From positions 25,726-89,725 of the forward strand of contig NZ_FOJM01000021.1 in assembly GCF_900111825.1 (NCBI RefSeq): 64,000 nucleotides of DNA, read 5' to 3'. Source of the DNA: Pedobacter suwonensis (GTDB lineage: Bacteria > Bacteroidota > Bacteroidia > Sphingobacteriales > Sphingobacteriaceae). This document shows, in pieces, positions 43,776-51,792 of this stretch (positions are counted from its first letter, which is position 1; every line of letters starts with the position of its first letter). The notes beneath the pieces were generated by a model. It was not told the DNA's origin, made no database searches, and saw only the letters and a program-made list of their open reading frames with translations. The translations under genes were made by a program, and so were the position numbers.

Positions 43776-44726
43776 TTAATCTTCGATTAATCCGCGGCCG
43801 ATCTTTTTAATGGTATTGCTTTTCTTCAGATCGCCTAAAATTTTGTCTAAAATACCGTTAATAAATGAATTACTTTTCGGTGTACTGTAATCTTTTGACA
43901 ACTCTAAGTACTCATTAATAGTTACTTTAACCGGAATAGATGGAAAATTTAACAGCTCGCAAATGGCCATTTTCATTAAGATCGTGTCCATCAAAGCAAT
44001 ACGCTCCGATTCCCAGTTTTTAGTGCGATCAGCAATCATTTCCTGGTATTTCGCATCATTCTGTAGGGTATGCACAAATAAATCCTGAACAAATTTGCTG
44101 TCTTCAACCCAATCGGCACTAATTTCGGTTAATTTGTTTTTGAAAGGATCTTCGGATGTAAAGTTTTTCAAGGTTTTGGCTACCATCCCCTTCATCACTT
44201 CATGATCTACCTGCCAATTGATAAATTTCTCTTCAAAAACCTGGATAATAGCCTGATTTTTCAAGATGATTTTACGAAAAATATATTTAATGATGTCTTT
44301 TGATGATTCTAAACTTTCGTTTGGATCGGCCAGATACTCAGCATATTCTTTTGACGCCTTTAAAGAATTGTAAACGGTTTTACGGATTTCAGGATCGAAC
44401 CCCCAATCAACCTTATATTTTTTAATTGCGGAAGCATATTCAGGATTCTGCTGCAATAAAACGCTAAACTTATTGTGTAGCAATTTCATGTTGGGATTGA
44501 TATCCTCTGCTGTTTTGATAAACTTATTTGCGCGCTCTGCCGCGTCGTTAGCGGTAAATTCTGTAACCTCTACCATTAAAGATAGCATCCAGATGTACAT
44601 TTCATACACGCTATCGATGCTTTGCATTAAAGTTTTTAAATCTCCTTTAATGTCTTTTTTGTCTGCCATGTGCCAAGCAAAAATATTTTGCAAAGCTTTG
44701 ATTCTTAAGTGCCTTCTGTTTAACAT
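43776..44726 (-). CDS. nusB: Transcription antitermination factor NusB, extended
   Basis: The C-terminal third (about residues 215-316) contains the NusB core: RIALMDTILMKMAICELLNFPSIPVKVTINEYLELSKDYSTPKSNSFINGILDKIL, and the first residues LNRRHLRIKALQNIFAW match the NusB start. In between is about 130 residues of helical sequence that proteobacterial NusB (about 140 residues) lacks. NusB binds boxA RNA with S10 and helps rRNA antitermination. It starts 49 bases after the leucine dehydrogenase stop and two bases before DUF1573. Confidence 0.92.
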   Translation of the reverse strand: MLNRRHLRIKALQNIFAWHMADKKDIKGDLKTLMQSIDSVYEMYIWMLSLMVEVTEFTANDAAERANKFIKTAEDINPNMKLLHNKFSVLLQQNPEYASAIKKYKVDWGFDPEIRKTVYNSLKASKEYAEYLADPNESLESSKDIIKYIFRKIILKNQAIIQVFEEKFINWQVDHEVMKGMVAKTLKNFTSEDPFKNKLTEISADWVEDSKFVQDLFVHTLQNDAKYQEMIADRTKNWESERIALMDTILMKMAICELLNFPSIPVKVTINEYLELSKDYSTPKSNSFINGILDKILGDLKKSNTIKKIGRGLIED

Positions 44727-44775
44727 GAATGTAAGAACGAGTGCGGTTATTAAAACCTGTTTTAATAATTATGAT

Positions 44776-45864
44776 TTAATATGACGATTTAATTTTTTTA
44801 ATATCTGCAATCCGTTTCTCGGCAATCCGGTTTGCGGCAATGTTTGTTGATATATTTTCTGCTTTACTTAATTTGATTACACTGCGTGTAGCATCATAAA
44901 TATTCTCAGTAAGCTGTACGGTACGCTTTTTGCCGAAGCCCGTTAACTCCGAATAACAGGAAATTAATCCACCTGCGTTAATCAGGTAATCAGGCGCAAA
45001 TAAAATCCCTTTTTTTAAGAGTAATTCGCTATCCAGAACCTCATCTTTTAACTGGTTATTAGCAGAACCTGCAATAATTGCAAATTTCATTTTTTCGATG
45101 GTTTTGTTATTAACAGTAGCACCCATTGCACATGGCGCATAAACATCGGCATCGGTGGTGAAAATTTTATCTGCCTCGATCGGTTTTGCTTTATACTTCC
45201 GGGCAACATAAGTTAGTTGTTCCTGGTTAATATCGCTGATCAAAACTTCAGCATTTTCTTTTCTTAATAAGGCAACCAGGTGTTCACCAACATTTCCAAT
45301 TCCTTGCACTACGATGGTTCTTCCGGCAAGCATATCTGTACCAAAAACCTCTTTAACACTCGCTTTAATACCTAAATAAACACCTTGCGCAGTAAAAGGA
45401 GCCGGATTACCCGCGCCACCGATCGATTCGGGAACACCTGTAACATAATTGGTTTCCATACGGATATATTCCATATCGCGAGTATTGGTACCCATTTCTT
45501 CTGCGGTAATAAATTCGCCATTCAGGTTTTTGATAAACCTGCCATAGCTACGCATTAAAGTTTCGGTTTTGTCTTTTCTGGAATCGCCAATAATCACACC
45601 TTTTCCGCCGCCCAGGTTTAGACCGGTGATTGCAGCTTTATAGGTCATTCCGCGGGATAACCGCAATGCATCTTCCAATGCTTCGCTTTCCGTGCTATAA
45701 CTCCACATACGTGTTCCACCTAAAGCAGGGCCTAATGTGGTATCATGTATAGCAATAATTGCTTTTAAACCTGTATCTGGATCATTACAGAAAACCAATT
45801 TTTTGTGCCCGTAAGCACTTAATTGATCTAAAATTGATGAATCTGACGGAGAATTTGCTGGCAT
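44776..45864 (-). CDS. Leucine/valine (Glu-type) dehydrogenase
   Basis: This 362-residue NAD enzyme has GPALGGTRMWSYSTESEALEDALRLSRGMTYKAAITGLNLGGGKGVIIGD (glycine-rich substrate site with catalytic Lys), GTNTRDMEYI, and the Rossmann loop VQGIGNVGEHL. The tetra-motif and length fit leucine dehydrogenase rather than glutamate dehydrogenase (about 450). It would begin breakdown of leucine, whose last step could be the HMG-CoA lyase at 20342. A TAATTTTG promoter element is at 45888-45895. Confidence 0.92.
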   Translation of the reverse strand: MPANSPSDSSILDQLSAYGHKKLVFCNDPDTGLKAIIAIHDTTLGPALGGTRMWSYSTESEALEDALRLSRGMTYKAAITGLNLGGGKGVIIGDSRKDKTETLMRSYGRFIKNLNGEFITAEEMGTNTRDMEYIRMETNYVTGVPESIGGAGNPAPFTAQGVYLGIKASVKEVFGTDMLAGRTIVVQGIGNVGEHLVALLRKENAEVLISDINQEQLTYVARKYKAKPIEADKIFTTDADVYAPCAMGATVNNKTIEKMKFAIIAGSANNQLKDEVLDSELLLKKGILFAPDYLINAGGLISCYSELTGFGKKRTVQLTENIYDATRSVIKLSKAENISTNIAANRIAEKRIADIKKIKSSY

Positions 45865-45887
45865 ATGAACGTTCGGATAACCTGCTG

Positions 45888-45895
45888 CAAAATTA
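45888..45895 (-). promoter_or_regulatory. -7 promoter element of the leucine dehydrogenase operon
   Basis: On the minus strand TAATTTTG matches TAnnTTTG, 24 bases before the start codon at 45864. It would drive the run of genes from leucine dehydrogenase to at least yajC. Confidence 0.55.
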
Positions 45896-46140
45896 AAATA
45901 AAAAACGATTATTACACGTATTTAAGAAAACTATGACAAAATTTATTCGTTAAGGCCGCAATCTCCTTCCAATCGTCACTTTGCGTACGAAAGATCTGTA
46001 ACCTATTAAAAAGTCTATTATTCTGCTATCCATGAATTTATCCACATCATTATCATTGCTGAGCAGGTCTATCGCGCAGATAGATTTTATTAATCCAGAT
46101 TGATTTTTCCCATCTGAGCGGGTTGAAGATCATGCTGAAT
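45896..46140. other. Gap beside leucine dehydrogenase
   Basis: AT-rich DNA of about 245 bases with no gene or stable hairpin that I can see. Confidence 0.4.
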
Positions 46141-46144
46141 TAAA

Positions 46145-46312
46145 TGAGGCACTGGAGAAATATTGCAGTGCCAGATGGAAACATCAGACACCGCGAAAAA
46201 TGAGGGACTGGAGAAATATTGCAGTGCCAGATGGAAACATCAAACACCACGAAAAATGAGGGACTGGAGAAATATAGCAGTGTCAGATGGAAACATCCGA
46301 CACCACGAAAAC
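46145..46312. repeat. 56-base tandem repeat, three units
   Basis: Units of exactly 56 bases at 46145, 46201 and 46257; the first two differ at a few positions and the third by a few more. Each starts TGAGGCACTGG or TGAGGGACTGG and ends CACGAAAAA or similar. Unit 1 has a GGCACTG/CAGTGCC hairpin that the other two have partly lost. A minus-strand frame across it (46140-46439) is probably artefactual. Confidence 0.93.
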
Positions 46313-46526
46313 TGCACACAAAAGATCTGTAACTGACATAATATAAAGTCCAGTCATTCAACAGGCTTGAAATCAACAGCAGAACTATAGTTGCTATGAA
46401 AGGCATACCATACATTTCAAAAACAGAACAGATGGACAACGAACGGCATTTGCACTCAAAATGTCATTAATTATTAAAGCTCAATTTCGAATGGACAAAT
46501 AAGTGGTATGAAATAACAAATTTATC
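46313..46526. other. Gap after the 56-base repeat
   Basis: About 210 bases of AT-rich DNA leading to the ABC exporter gene; the AAAAGATCTGTAAC word at 46321 also occurs at 45989. No gene seen. Confidence 0.4.
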
Positions 46527-46534
46527 TAAGTTTG
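46527..46534 (+). promoter_or_regulatory. -7 promoter element just before the ABC gene
   Basis: TAAGTTTG matches TAnnTTTG and ends only six bases before the ATG at 46541, so transcription would begin at or close to the start codon (leaderless). Confidence 0.5.
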
Positions 46535-46540
46535 TAGAAC

Positions 46541-48331
46541 ATGAAACATCTGAGCCGATTAAACAAATACTTTCTTAAATACAAATGGTGGATTATACCC
46601 GGAAGTATTTTTGTGGTGATTTCTAATATCTTCGGTGTAGTACCGGCACAGGTAATCGGTTATGCAGTTGATTTAATTAGCGAAAACATTCAGCTGTTTA
46701 ACCTTTTTGCTGGTTTTGATCGTCAGGCCATTATTTATAATATTTTTAGCAGTAACCTGTTATTTTTTGGTTTACTGGTTATTGCGCTTTATTTATTGCG
46801 GGGACTGTTCCTTTTCTTTATGCGCCAAACCATTATCTTGATGTCGCGGCATATAGAGTTTGATATGAAGAATGATATTTATCAGCATTACCAGGAGCTG
46901 AGCTTAGGTTTTTACCGCAGAAATAATACCGGCGATTTGATGAATCGCGCAACAGAGGATGTGAACCGGGTAAGGATGTACGTTGGACCGGCAATTATGT
47001 ATACAATTAACACATTTGTTTTATCTGTACTCATTATCTGGTCGATGTTTGATGTAAATTCCAAACTGGCTATTTATTGTTTATTGCCCCTGCCTTTTCT
47101 GGTGGTGATCATTTATTACGTAAACACCCTGATTTTTAAAAAAAGCGGGAAGATCCAGGAGCGTTTATCAGATCTTTCCAGTTTTGTACAAGAGCGTTTC
47201 TCGGGAATCAGGATTATCAAATCATATGTGCGAGAAGATTATACCCGCAACATGTTTGAGATCCAGAGCAATGATTATAAAAAAGACTCCATGAGCCTGG
47301 TTAAAGTATCGGCTTTATTTTACCCTACCATGTTGCTGTTAATAGGATTGAGCACCATTTTAACCATATATATAGGTGGTATACAGGTGATGAACGGCAG
47401 CATTACTGCAGGGAACATTGCCGAATTTATCATTTACATTAATCAATTAACATTTCCCGTAACCATGCTGGGCTGGGTTACTTCTTTAATCCAGCGGGCT
47501 GCTGCATCGCAAAAAAGGATAAATGAGTTTTTAGACATCCCATCAGATATTCAATCTAACGAAACAGCAGAAATCGAGCTGAAGGGTAATATCAGATTCG
47601 ATAATGTGAGTTTTACCTATCCGGATACAGGCATTGAAGCTTTGAAAAATGTGAGCTTTGAAGTTAATGCCGGCGAATTTGTAGCCATTATCGGCAAGAC
47701 GGGATCGGGAAAGTCAACTTTGGCGAACCTGATGATGCGGATGTATGATGTAGAAAATGGTGCAATAAACATCGATAAAAAAAATATAAAAACACTAAAC
47801 CTTAAAGATTATCGCGGCCAGGTTGGCTTTGTACCGCAGGAAGTTTTTCTCTTTTCGGATACCATAAAAAACAATATTGCCTTTGGCTTAGATGCGGTTA
47901 CGGATGAAGAAGTACATACAGCCGCAAAAAATGCCTCGGTTTACACCAATATTATTGATTTCGAAGAAAAATTCGAGACGATGCTGGGTGAGCGGGGAAT
48001 AACCCTTTCGGGAGGACAAAAACAGCGTGTATCTATCGCCAGAGCCTTGATTAAATCGCCTAAGATCCTCATTTTCGACGATTGCCTTTCGGCTGTCGAT
48101 ACGAAAACAGAGGAGGAAATACTACAAAACCTGGGTAAAATCATGGCCGGGAAAACCAGTATTTTAATTGCCCACAGAATTTCGACCATTAAAAATGCAG
48201 ATAAGATTCTGGTGCTGGACAACGGAAAAATCATTGAACAAGGCACACACAATGAATTACTTAGCCTAAATGGCAGTTATAAGGAGCTTTATAACAACCA
48301 ACTTTTGGAAGAGGAAACGCGAACGATTTAA
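46541..48331 (+). CDS. ABC exporter, fused permease and ATPase
   Basis: This 596-residue half-exporter has six membrane helices (about residues 15-310) and a C-terminal ATPase: GKTGSGKSTLANLMMR (Walker A, about 383-398), the Q-loop PQEVFLFSDTI, ERGITLSGGQKQRVSIARAL (signature), ILIFDDCLSAVDTKTEEEI (Walker B) and AHRISTI (H-loop). The layout is that of MsbA/LmrA-type exporters of lipids or drugs; the substrate is unknown. A DUF3276 gene follows 79 bases later. Confidence 0.94.
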   Translation: MKHLSRLNKYFLKYKWWIIPGSIFVVISNIFGVVPAQVIGYAVDLISENIQLFNLFAGFDRQAIIYNIFSSNLLFFGLLVIALYLLRGLFLFFMRQTIILMSRHIEFDMKNDIYQHYQELSLGFYRRNNTGDLMNRATEDVNRVRMYVGPAIMYTINTFVLSVLIIWSMFDVNSKLAIYCLLPLPFLVVIIYYVNTLIFKKSGKIQERLSDLSSFVQERFSGIRIIKSYVREDYTRNMFEIQSNDYKKDSMSLVKVSALFYPTMLLLIGLSTILTIYIGGIQVMNGSITAGNIAEFIIYINQLTFPVTMLGWVTSLIQRAAASQKRINEFLDIPSDIQSNETAEIELKGNIRFDNVSFTYPDTGIEALKNVSFEVNAGEFVAIIGKTGSGKSTLANLMMRMYDVENGAINIDKKNIKTLNLKDYRGQVGFVPQEVFLFSDTIKNNIAFGLDAVTDEEVHTAAKNASVYTNIIDFEEKFETMLGERGITLSGGQKQRVSIARALIKSPKILIFDDCLSAVDTKTEEEILQNLGKIMAGKTSILIAHRISTIKNADKILVLDNGKIIEQGTHNELLSLNGSYKELYNNQLLEEETRTI

Positions 48332-48410
48332 ATTGTATTAAAATTGTATTTTGAACTTTAAATATTTGCTTTATATTTACCGAAACCAAAAACCAACATC
48401 AATACCAACC

Positions 48411-48734
48411 ATGGGAGAATTCGACAACAAGGAAAGAGAAGAAGTTTTTTCAAAGAAAGTAAGAGCAGGAAAGAGAACTTATTTCTTCGACGTGAAGGCT
48501 ACAAGATCGGGTGATTACTATTTAACAGTTACCGAGAGCAAGAAAAGATTAGAAGACGGTGTGTTTGTAAAACATAAAATCTTTTTATACAAAGAAGATT
48601 TCGAAAAATTTGCAGAAGGATTAAATGAAACTGTAGATTATATCAAAACTCATCAGGATGTGGTTGAAAAACGTTATGAATATTCTGAAAATGGAGAACA
48701 TAGCACGAAAACAAGCGACGATTTTACTTTTTAA
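48411..48734 (+). CDS. DUF3276 family PUR-like nucleic acid-binding protein
   Basis: From the ATG at 48411 this is a 107-residue protein (the frame extends 20 codons to a TTG, but the GEFDNKEREEVFSKKVRAGKRTYFFDVK start is standard). It has one PUR-type repeat: KVRAGKRTYFFDVKATRSGDYYLTVTESKKR...KHKIFLYKEDFEKFAEGLNETVDYI. Related proteins in Bacteroidetes and Borrelia bind single-stranded DNA or RNA. TATATTTA before the start could be a -7 element. A terminator follows at 48751. Confidence 0.88.
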   Translation: MGEFDNKEREEVFSKKVRAGKRTYFFDVKATRSGDYYLTVTESKKRLEDGVFVKHKIFLYKEDFEKFAEGLNETVDYIKTHQDVVEKRYEYSENGEHSTKTSDDFTF

Positions 48735-48750
48735 GTAATATAATTTCAAT

Positions 48751-48789
48751 AAAAAGCCTCCTTATTTAATAATCCGGAGGCTTTTTTTT
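48751..48789. terminator. Terminator after DUF3276
   Basis: AAAAAGCCTCC and GGAGGCTTTTTTTT arms; works both ways and may also serve the convergent gene ending at 48804. Confidence 0.9.
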
Positions 48790-48803
48790 ATCGTTTGATA
48801 TTT

Positions 48804-49268
48804 CTATTTTATACCTGCACCGCTTACTGCTACGGCGAGAATTAACAGAAAATAGCTTACCAAAAAGATAATGGTGAGTATGCCCCAAAATTTAAACAGT
48901 GATTTTACACTTGAAATGGCATCGTTAAAAGTCTCCTGATCGCCAAACAGCACACCTTGCTTGCCCTTGGCCGAAAAACGCAAGAGCAATAAACTTGGGT
49001 AAAAAAAGAGTAAGGCTAATAGCAGGTAAAATATGGTGATGCCTGTTGCACCAATACCGGCCAATGGCCCTAATTGATTAAGCATTGCTGGGTTTGCAGA
49101 TATTGCGGCCCCTATCCCAAATGAGCTCAAGGTTAAAAATGCAGAGACAATAAAACCTACAACCGATAGAAATCTTGCCCATTTACTCATATCGTAAAAA
49201 TAGCTACGCATTTCTTCCGTAACAACCAACTTCACTTCCTGAGGCACTTCTTTTTCAAAATCTTCCAT
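48804..49268 (-). CDS. DUF5362-like membrane protein
   Basis: This 154-residue protein has an N-terminal polar region (residues 1-25), then helices near 30-55, 70-97 and 128-150 (FWGILTIIFLVSYFLLILAVAV). The ISSVKSLFKFWG segment before the last helix and its overall size agree with the DUF5362 family, common in Bacteroidetes and of unknown function. It converges on DUF3276 at the terminator. I am moderately sure of the family, very sure it is a membrane protein. Confidence 0.7.
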   Translation of the reverse strand: MEDFEKEVPQEVKLVVTEEMRSYFYDMSKWARFLSVVGFIVSAFLTLSSFGIGAAISANPAMLNQLGPLAGIGATGITIFYLLLALLFFYPSLLLLRFSAKGKQGVLFGDQETFNDAISSVKSLFKFWGILTIIFLVSYFLLILAVAVSGAGIK

Positions 49269-49353
49269 TTAATCTCTATGTATTTTGGGCTAAACTTAGA
49301 TAAAATATAGATTTGATACAAGAGCAAGGGTTTAAATAAAGGTTTTAAAAGCT

Positions 49354-49361
49354 TATCTTTG
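49354..49361 (+). promoter_or_regulatory. -7 promoter element upstream of ychF
   Basis: TATCTTTG matches TAnnTTTG 193 bases before the ychF start, just ahead of the GCGGAAA array, which would then lie in the leader. Confidence 0.45.
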
Positions 49362-49374
49362 CGCGGAATTTAGG

Positions 49375-49423
49375 GCGGAAAGCGGAAAGCGGAAAGCGGA
49401 AAGCGGAAAGCGGAAAGCGGAAA
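49375..49423. repeat. Seven-base tandem repeat, seven units
   Basis: GCGGAAA is repeated seven times without change. It lies between the putative promoter and ychF. Length variation by slippage would be easy. Confidence 0.95.
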
Positions 49424-49553
49424 AAGGTAAAATGGTTGATGGTTTAATAGATCATGGCCAAAGCGCCCAAACTAAAGATCAAAAAACGAGCATAGGGCTA
49501 TTGACCTTATTATGAATCAGTAGCCCGGAACTAGACATAAAGACTAATAAATA

Positions 49554-50654
49554 ATGGCATTACAATGTGGTATAGTGGGTTTACCAAATGTGGGAAAATC
49601 GACTCTTTTTAACTGTTTATCGAACGCAAAAGCGCAGGCTGCAAACTTTCCCTTTTGCACAATTGAACCCAATGTTGGTGTAATTACAGTACCTGATGAC
49701 AGGTTAACCAAACTGGCGGAGTTGGTTAAGCCAAACAAAGTACAACCGAACACCATCGAGATTGTAGACATTGCCGGTTTGGTAAAAGGTGCATCGAAAG
49801 GTGAAGGCTTAGGAAACCAGTTTTTAGGAAACATCCGTGCAACCAATGCCATTATCCACGTTCTACGTTGCTTTGATGATGGGAATGTTATCCACGTAGA
49901 TGGTTCTGTTGACCCGATCCGCGACCGTGAAATTATTGATACGGAGTTACAGCTTAAAGACTTGGATACTGTTGAAAAACGTATTCAAAAAGTTGAAAAA
50001 ATGGCTAAAACAGGTGGAGATAAAGACGCTAAACGTACTTATGAAATCTTAACCGTGGTTAAATCTCATTTAGAAAGCGGTAAATCTGTTCGTACTGCAC
50101 CATTGGTAACAGAAGATTTCGAGTTTATCCTGGATTTAGGCCTACTCACTCAAAAACCGGTCATGTATGTTTGTAATGTGGATGAAGCATCGGTAGTTAC
50201 CGGAAACAAATATGTTGCCCTAGTGAAAGCGAATGTTGCTGATGAAAATGCCGAAGTTTTGGTAATCTCTGCTAAAATTGAGTCAGAAATTGCCGAACTG
50301 GACAGTTACGAAGAGCGCCAGGAGTTTTTAGCCGACTTAGGTTTAACTGAATCTGGCGTAAATAAACTGATCCGTGCAGCTTATAAATTATTAAACCTGT
50401 ATACTTATTTCACTGCGGGCGTACAAGAGGTAAGGGCATGGACCATTACCAAAGGTTTTACGGCGCCGCAAGCTGCAGGGGTAATCCATACCGATTTCGA
50501 AAAAGGATTTATCCGCGCAGAGGTGATCAAGTATAACGATTTTGTAACCCTGGGCTCTGAAAATGCCTGTAAAGAGGCTGGAAAATTGGGTGTGGAGGGA
50601 AAAACCTATGTAGTGGAAGATGGTGACATCATGCACTTCAGGTTTAATGTTTAA
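49554..50654 (+). CDS. ychF: Redox-regulated ATPase/GTPase YchF
   Basis: This 366-residue OBG-family protein has LPNVGKSTLFNCLSNAKAQAANFPFCTIEPNVG (P-loop), DIAGLVKGASKGEGLGNQFL (G3) and VCNVDE (the diverged NxxE G4 that gives ATP preference), with a C-terminal TGS domain (about 280-366, AWTITKGFTAPQAAGVIH). YchF binds ribosomes and is linked to stress. A terminator follows at 50693. Confidence 0.97.
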   Translation: MALQCGIVGLPNVGKSTLFNCLSNAKAQAANFPFCTIEPNVGVITVPDDRLTKLAELVKPNKVQPNTIEIVDIAGLVKGASKGEGLGNQFLGNIRATNAIIHVLRCFDDGNVIHVDGSVDPIRDREIIDTELQLKDLDTVEKRIQKVEKMAKTGGDKDAKRTYEILTVVKSHLESGKSVRTAPLVTEDFEFILDLGLLTQKPVMYVCNVDEASVVTGNKYVALVKANVADENAEVLVISAKIESEIAELDSYEERQEFLADLGLTESGVNKLIRAAYKLLNLYTYFTAGVQEVRAWTITKGFTAPQAAGVIHTDFEKGFIRAEVIKYNDFVTLGSENACKEAGKLGVEGKTYVVEDGDIMHFRFNV

Positions 50655-50692
50655 ACATCCAAATCACTATAGGGGACTTTAAAAAACTTAGG

Positions 50693-50716
50693 GCCATTCG
50701 CAAGAATGGCTTTTTT
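50693..50716 (+). terminator. Terminator of ychF
   Basis: GCCATTC and GAATGGC with a GCAA tetraloop, followed by six T: a textbook intrinsic terminator. Confidence 0.93.
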
Positions 50717-51168
50717 ATTTATAAAGCCTCGCCACTGAAGGTTTTGCCACGGAAGCCCGGAAAACACGGAAGATGTTACGTTGTCAGACACAGTTAGTAG
50801 CATTTAGGTATTAACTTCGGATGTGCACGCATAAACACGGATAATGGAGTGTAGCACATCCTTTTTAACCTTTTACCAAGCTGGCTTGTCACTCAAACCC
50901 GTAAGCTTAAATGAACTTATATTTCTTAAAAGGTAACAACTCTGAATATTTACAAAAGATCCTGAAATAAATTCAGGATGACGAACAGATAAGAAAATAC
51001 ATACAATCTGCTTGCTACGATAAGCGAGGTATTAAAAGAAATAACACCTAAATTAAGTTACATCGAACTAATTGATACAATAAAATTTAGTCGATACAAC
51101 CTAAATTAGTGAGATTGCCTGCCTTTTGCGGGCGCTTCGTCGTTTCTCCTCTCAAAGACGGTTTTCAA
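50717..51168. other. Gap with degenerate repeats
   Basis: About 450 bases with no gene. Fragments such as AGCCCGGAAAACACGGAAG and AATTCAGGATGACGAACAG resemble words in other gaps (the latter near 40240). No clear gene or signal. Confidence 0.45.
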
Positions 51169-51783
51169 TTAAACCTCCAACCCATGAGCAGCCAATTGCG
51201 CTTTGGTATCTTCATAATCGGTATGATGAATGCCCTTTAAGCCCAAACCTTCGGCAACCTGCACAAATAACATCCTGTCATCAATATACAAGCTCGTTTC
51301 TACGTCACTCTGCGAAATATCAATGGCTACTTTAAAAATATCGGCATCGGGCTTACGGAAATGCACGAAACTTGACGACACAAAAAAATCGACAAACTCA
51401 TTCAGTTTGAAAGTATTAATGCGATACTGGTTGAGTTCCCGGCCTTCATTGCTGATAACGGCGACCTTTAATTTGTATTTCTTTTTTAAATTACAGATCA
51501 ATTGGATCATCTCCGGATAAGGAAGTGATTTTTTGAACATGAATTCCTTAAAATCATCGTAGGTAAAATTGCGTTCTTTGAAGAAAACGATACGTTCCAG
51601 GTATTCATCAAGCGTTAATTTGCCCACTTCATAGGTATCGAAAGTAAGGTGATGCCGTTCTTCGAGATCAACGGAATCGAGGTTAAAAATTACTGAAGCC
51701 TCTCCCCTTGCCTGCCTATCCCAGCCATTTGTCAATAAAACGCCACCGATATCGGTAAAAAGTGTGGTGATTTTCTTTTGCAT
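51169..51783 (-). CDS. HAD family hydrolase (YihX-like)
   Basis: This 204-residue protein has the HAD motifs: FTDIGGVLL (nucleophile Asp; the second Asp is Gly, as in the D-x-G start of YihX-like phosphatases), VISNEGREL (motif II), KPDADIF (motif III Lys) and YIDDRMLFV (motif IV). It is a haloacid dehalogenase-fold phosphatase, probably on a small sugar phosphate; substrate unknown. It lies nine bases after mgtE on the same strand, so may be in one operon. Confidence 0.9.
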   Translation of the reverse strand: MQKKITTLFTDIGGVLLTNGWDRQARGEASVIFNLDSVDLEERHHLTFDTYEVGKLTLDEYLERIVFFKERNFTYDDFKEFMFKKSLPYPEMIQLICNLKKKYKLKVAVISNEGRELNQYRINTFKLNEFVDFFVSSSFVHFRKPDADIFKVAIDISQSDVETSLYIDDRMLFVQVAEGLGLKGIHHTDYEDTKAQLAAHGLEV

Positions 51784-51792
51784 GATTTAAAT

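Noticed and set aside
46140..46439. Minus-strand open frame of 99 codons across the 56-base repeat
   Set aside because: It exists because a 56-base unit without stops in that frame was copied; the repeat does not keep the frame period, and the product has no recognisable feature.
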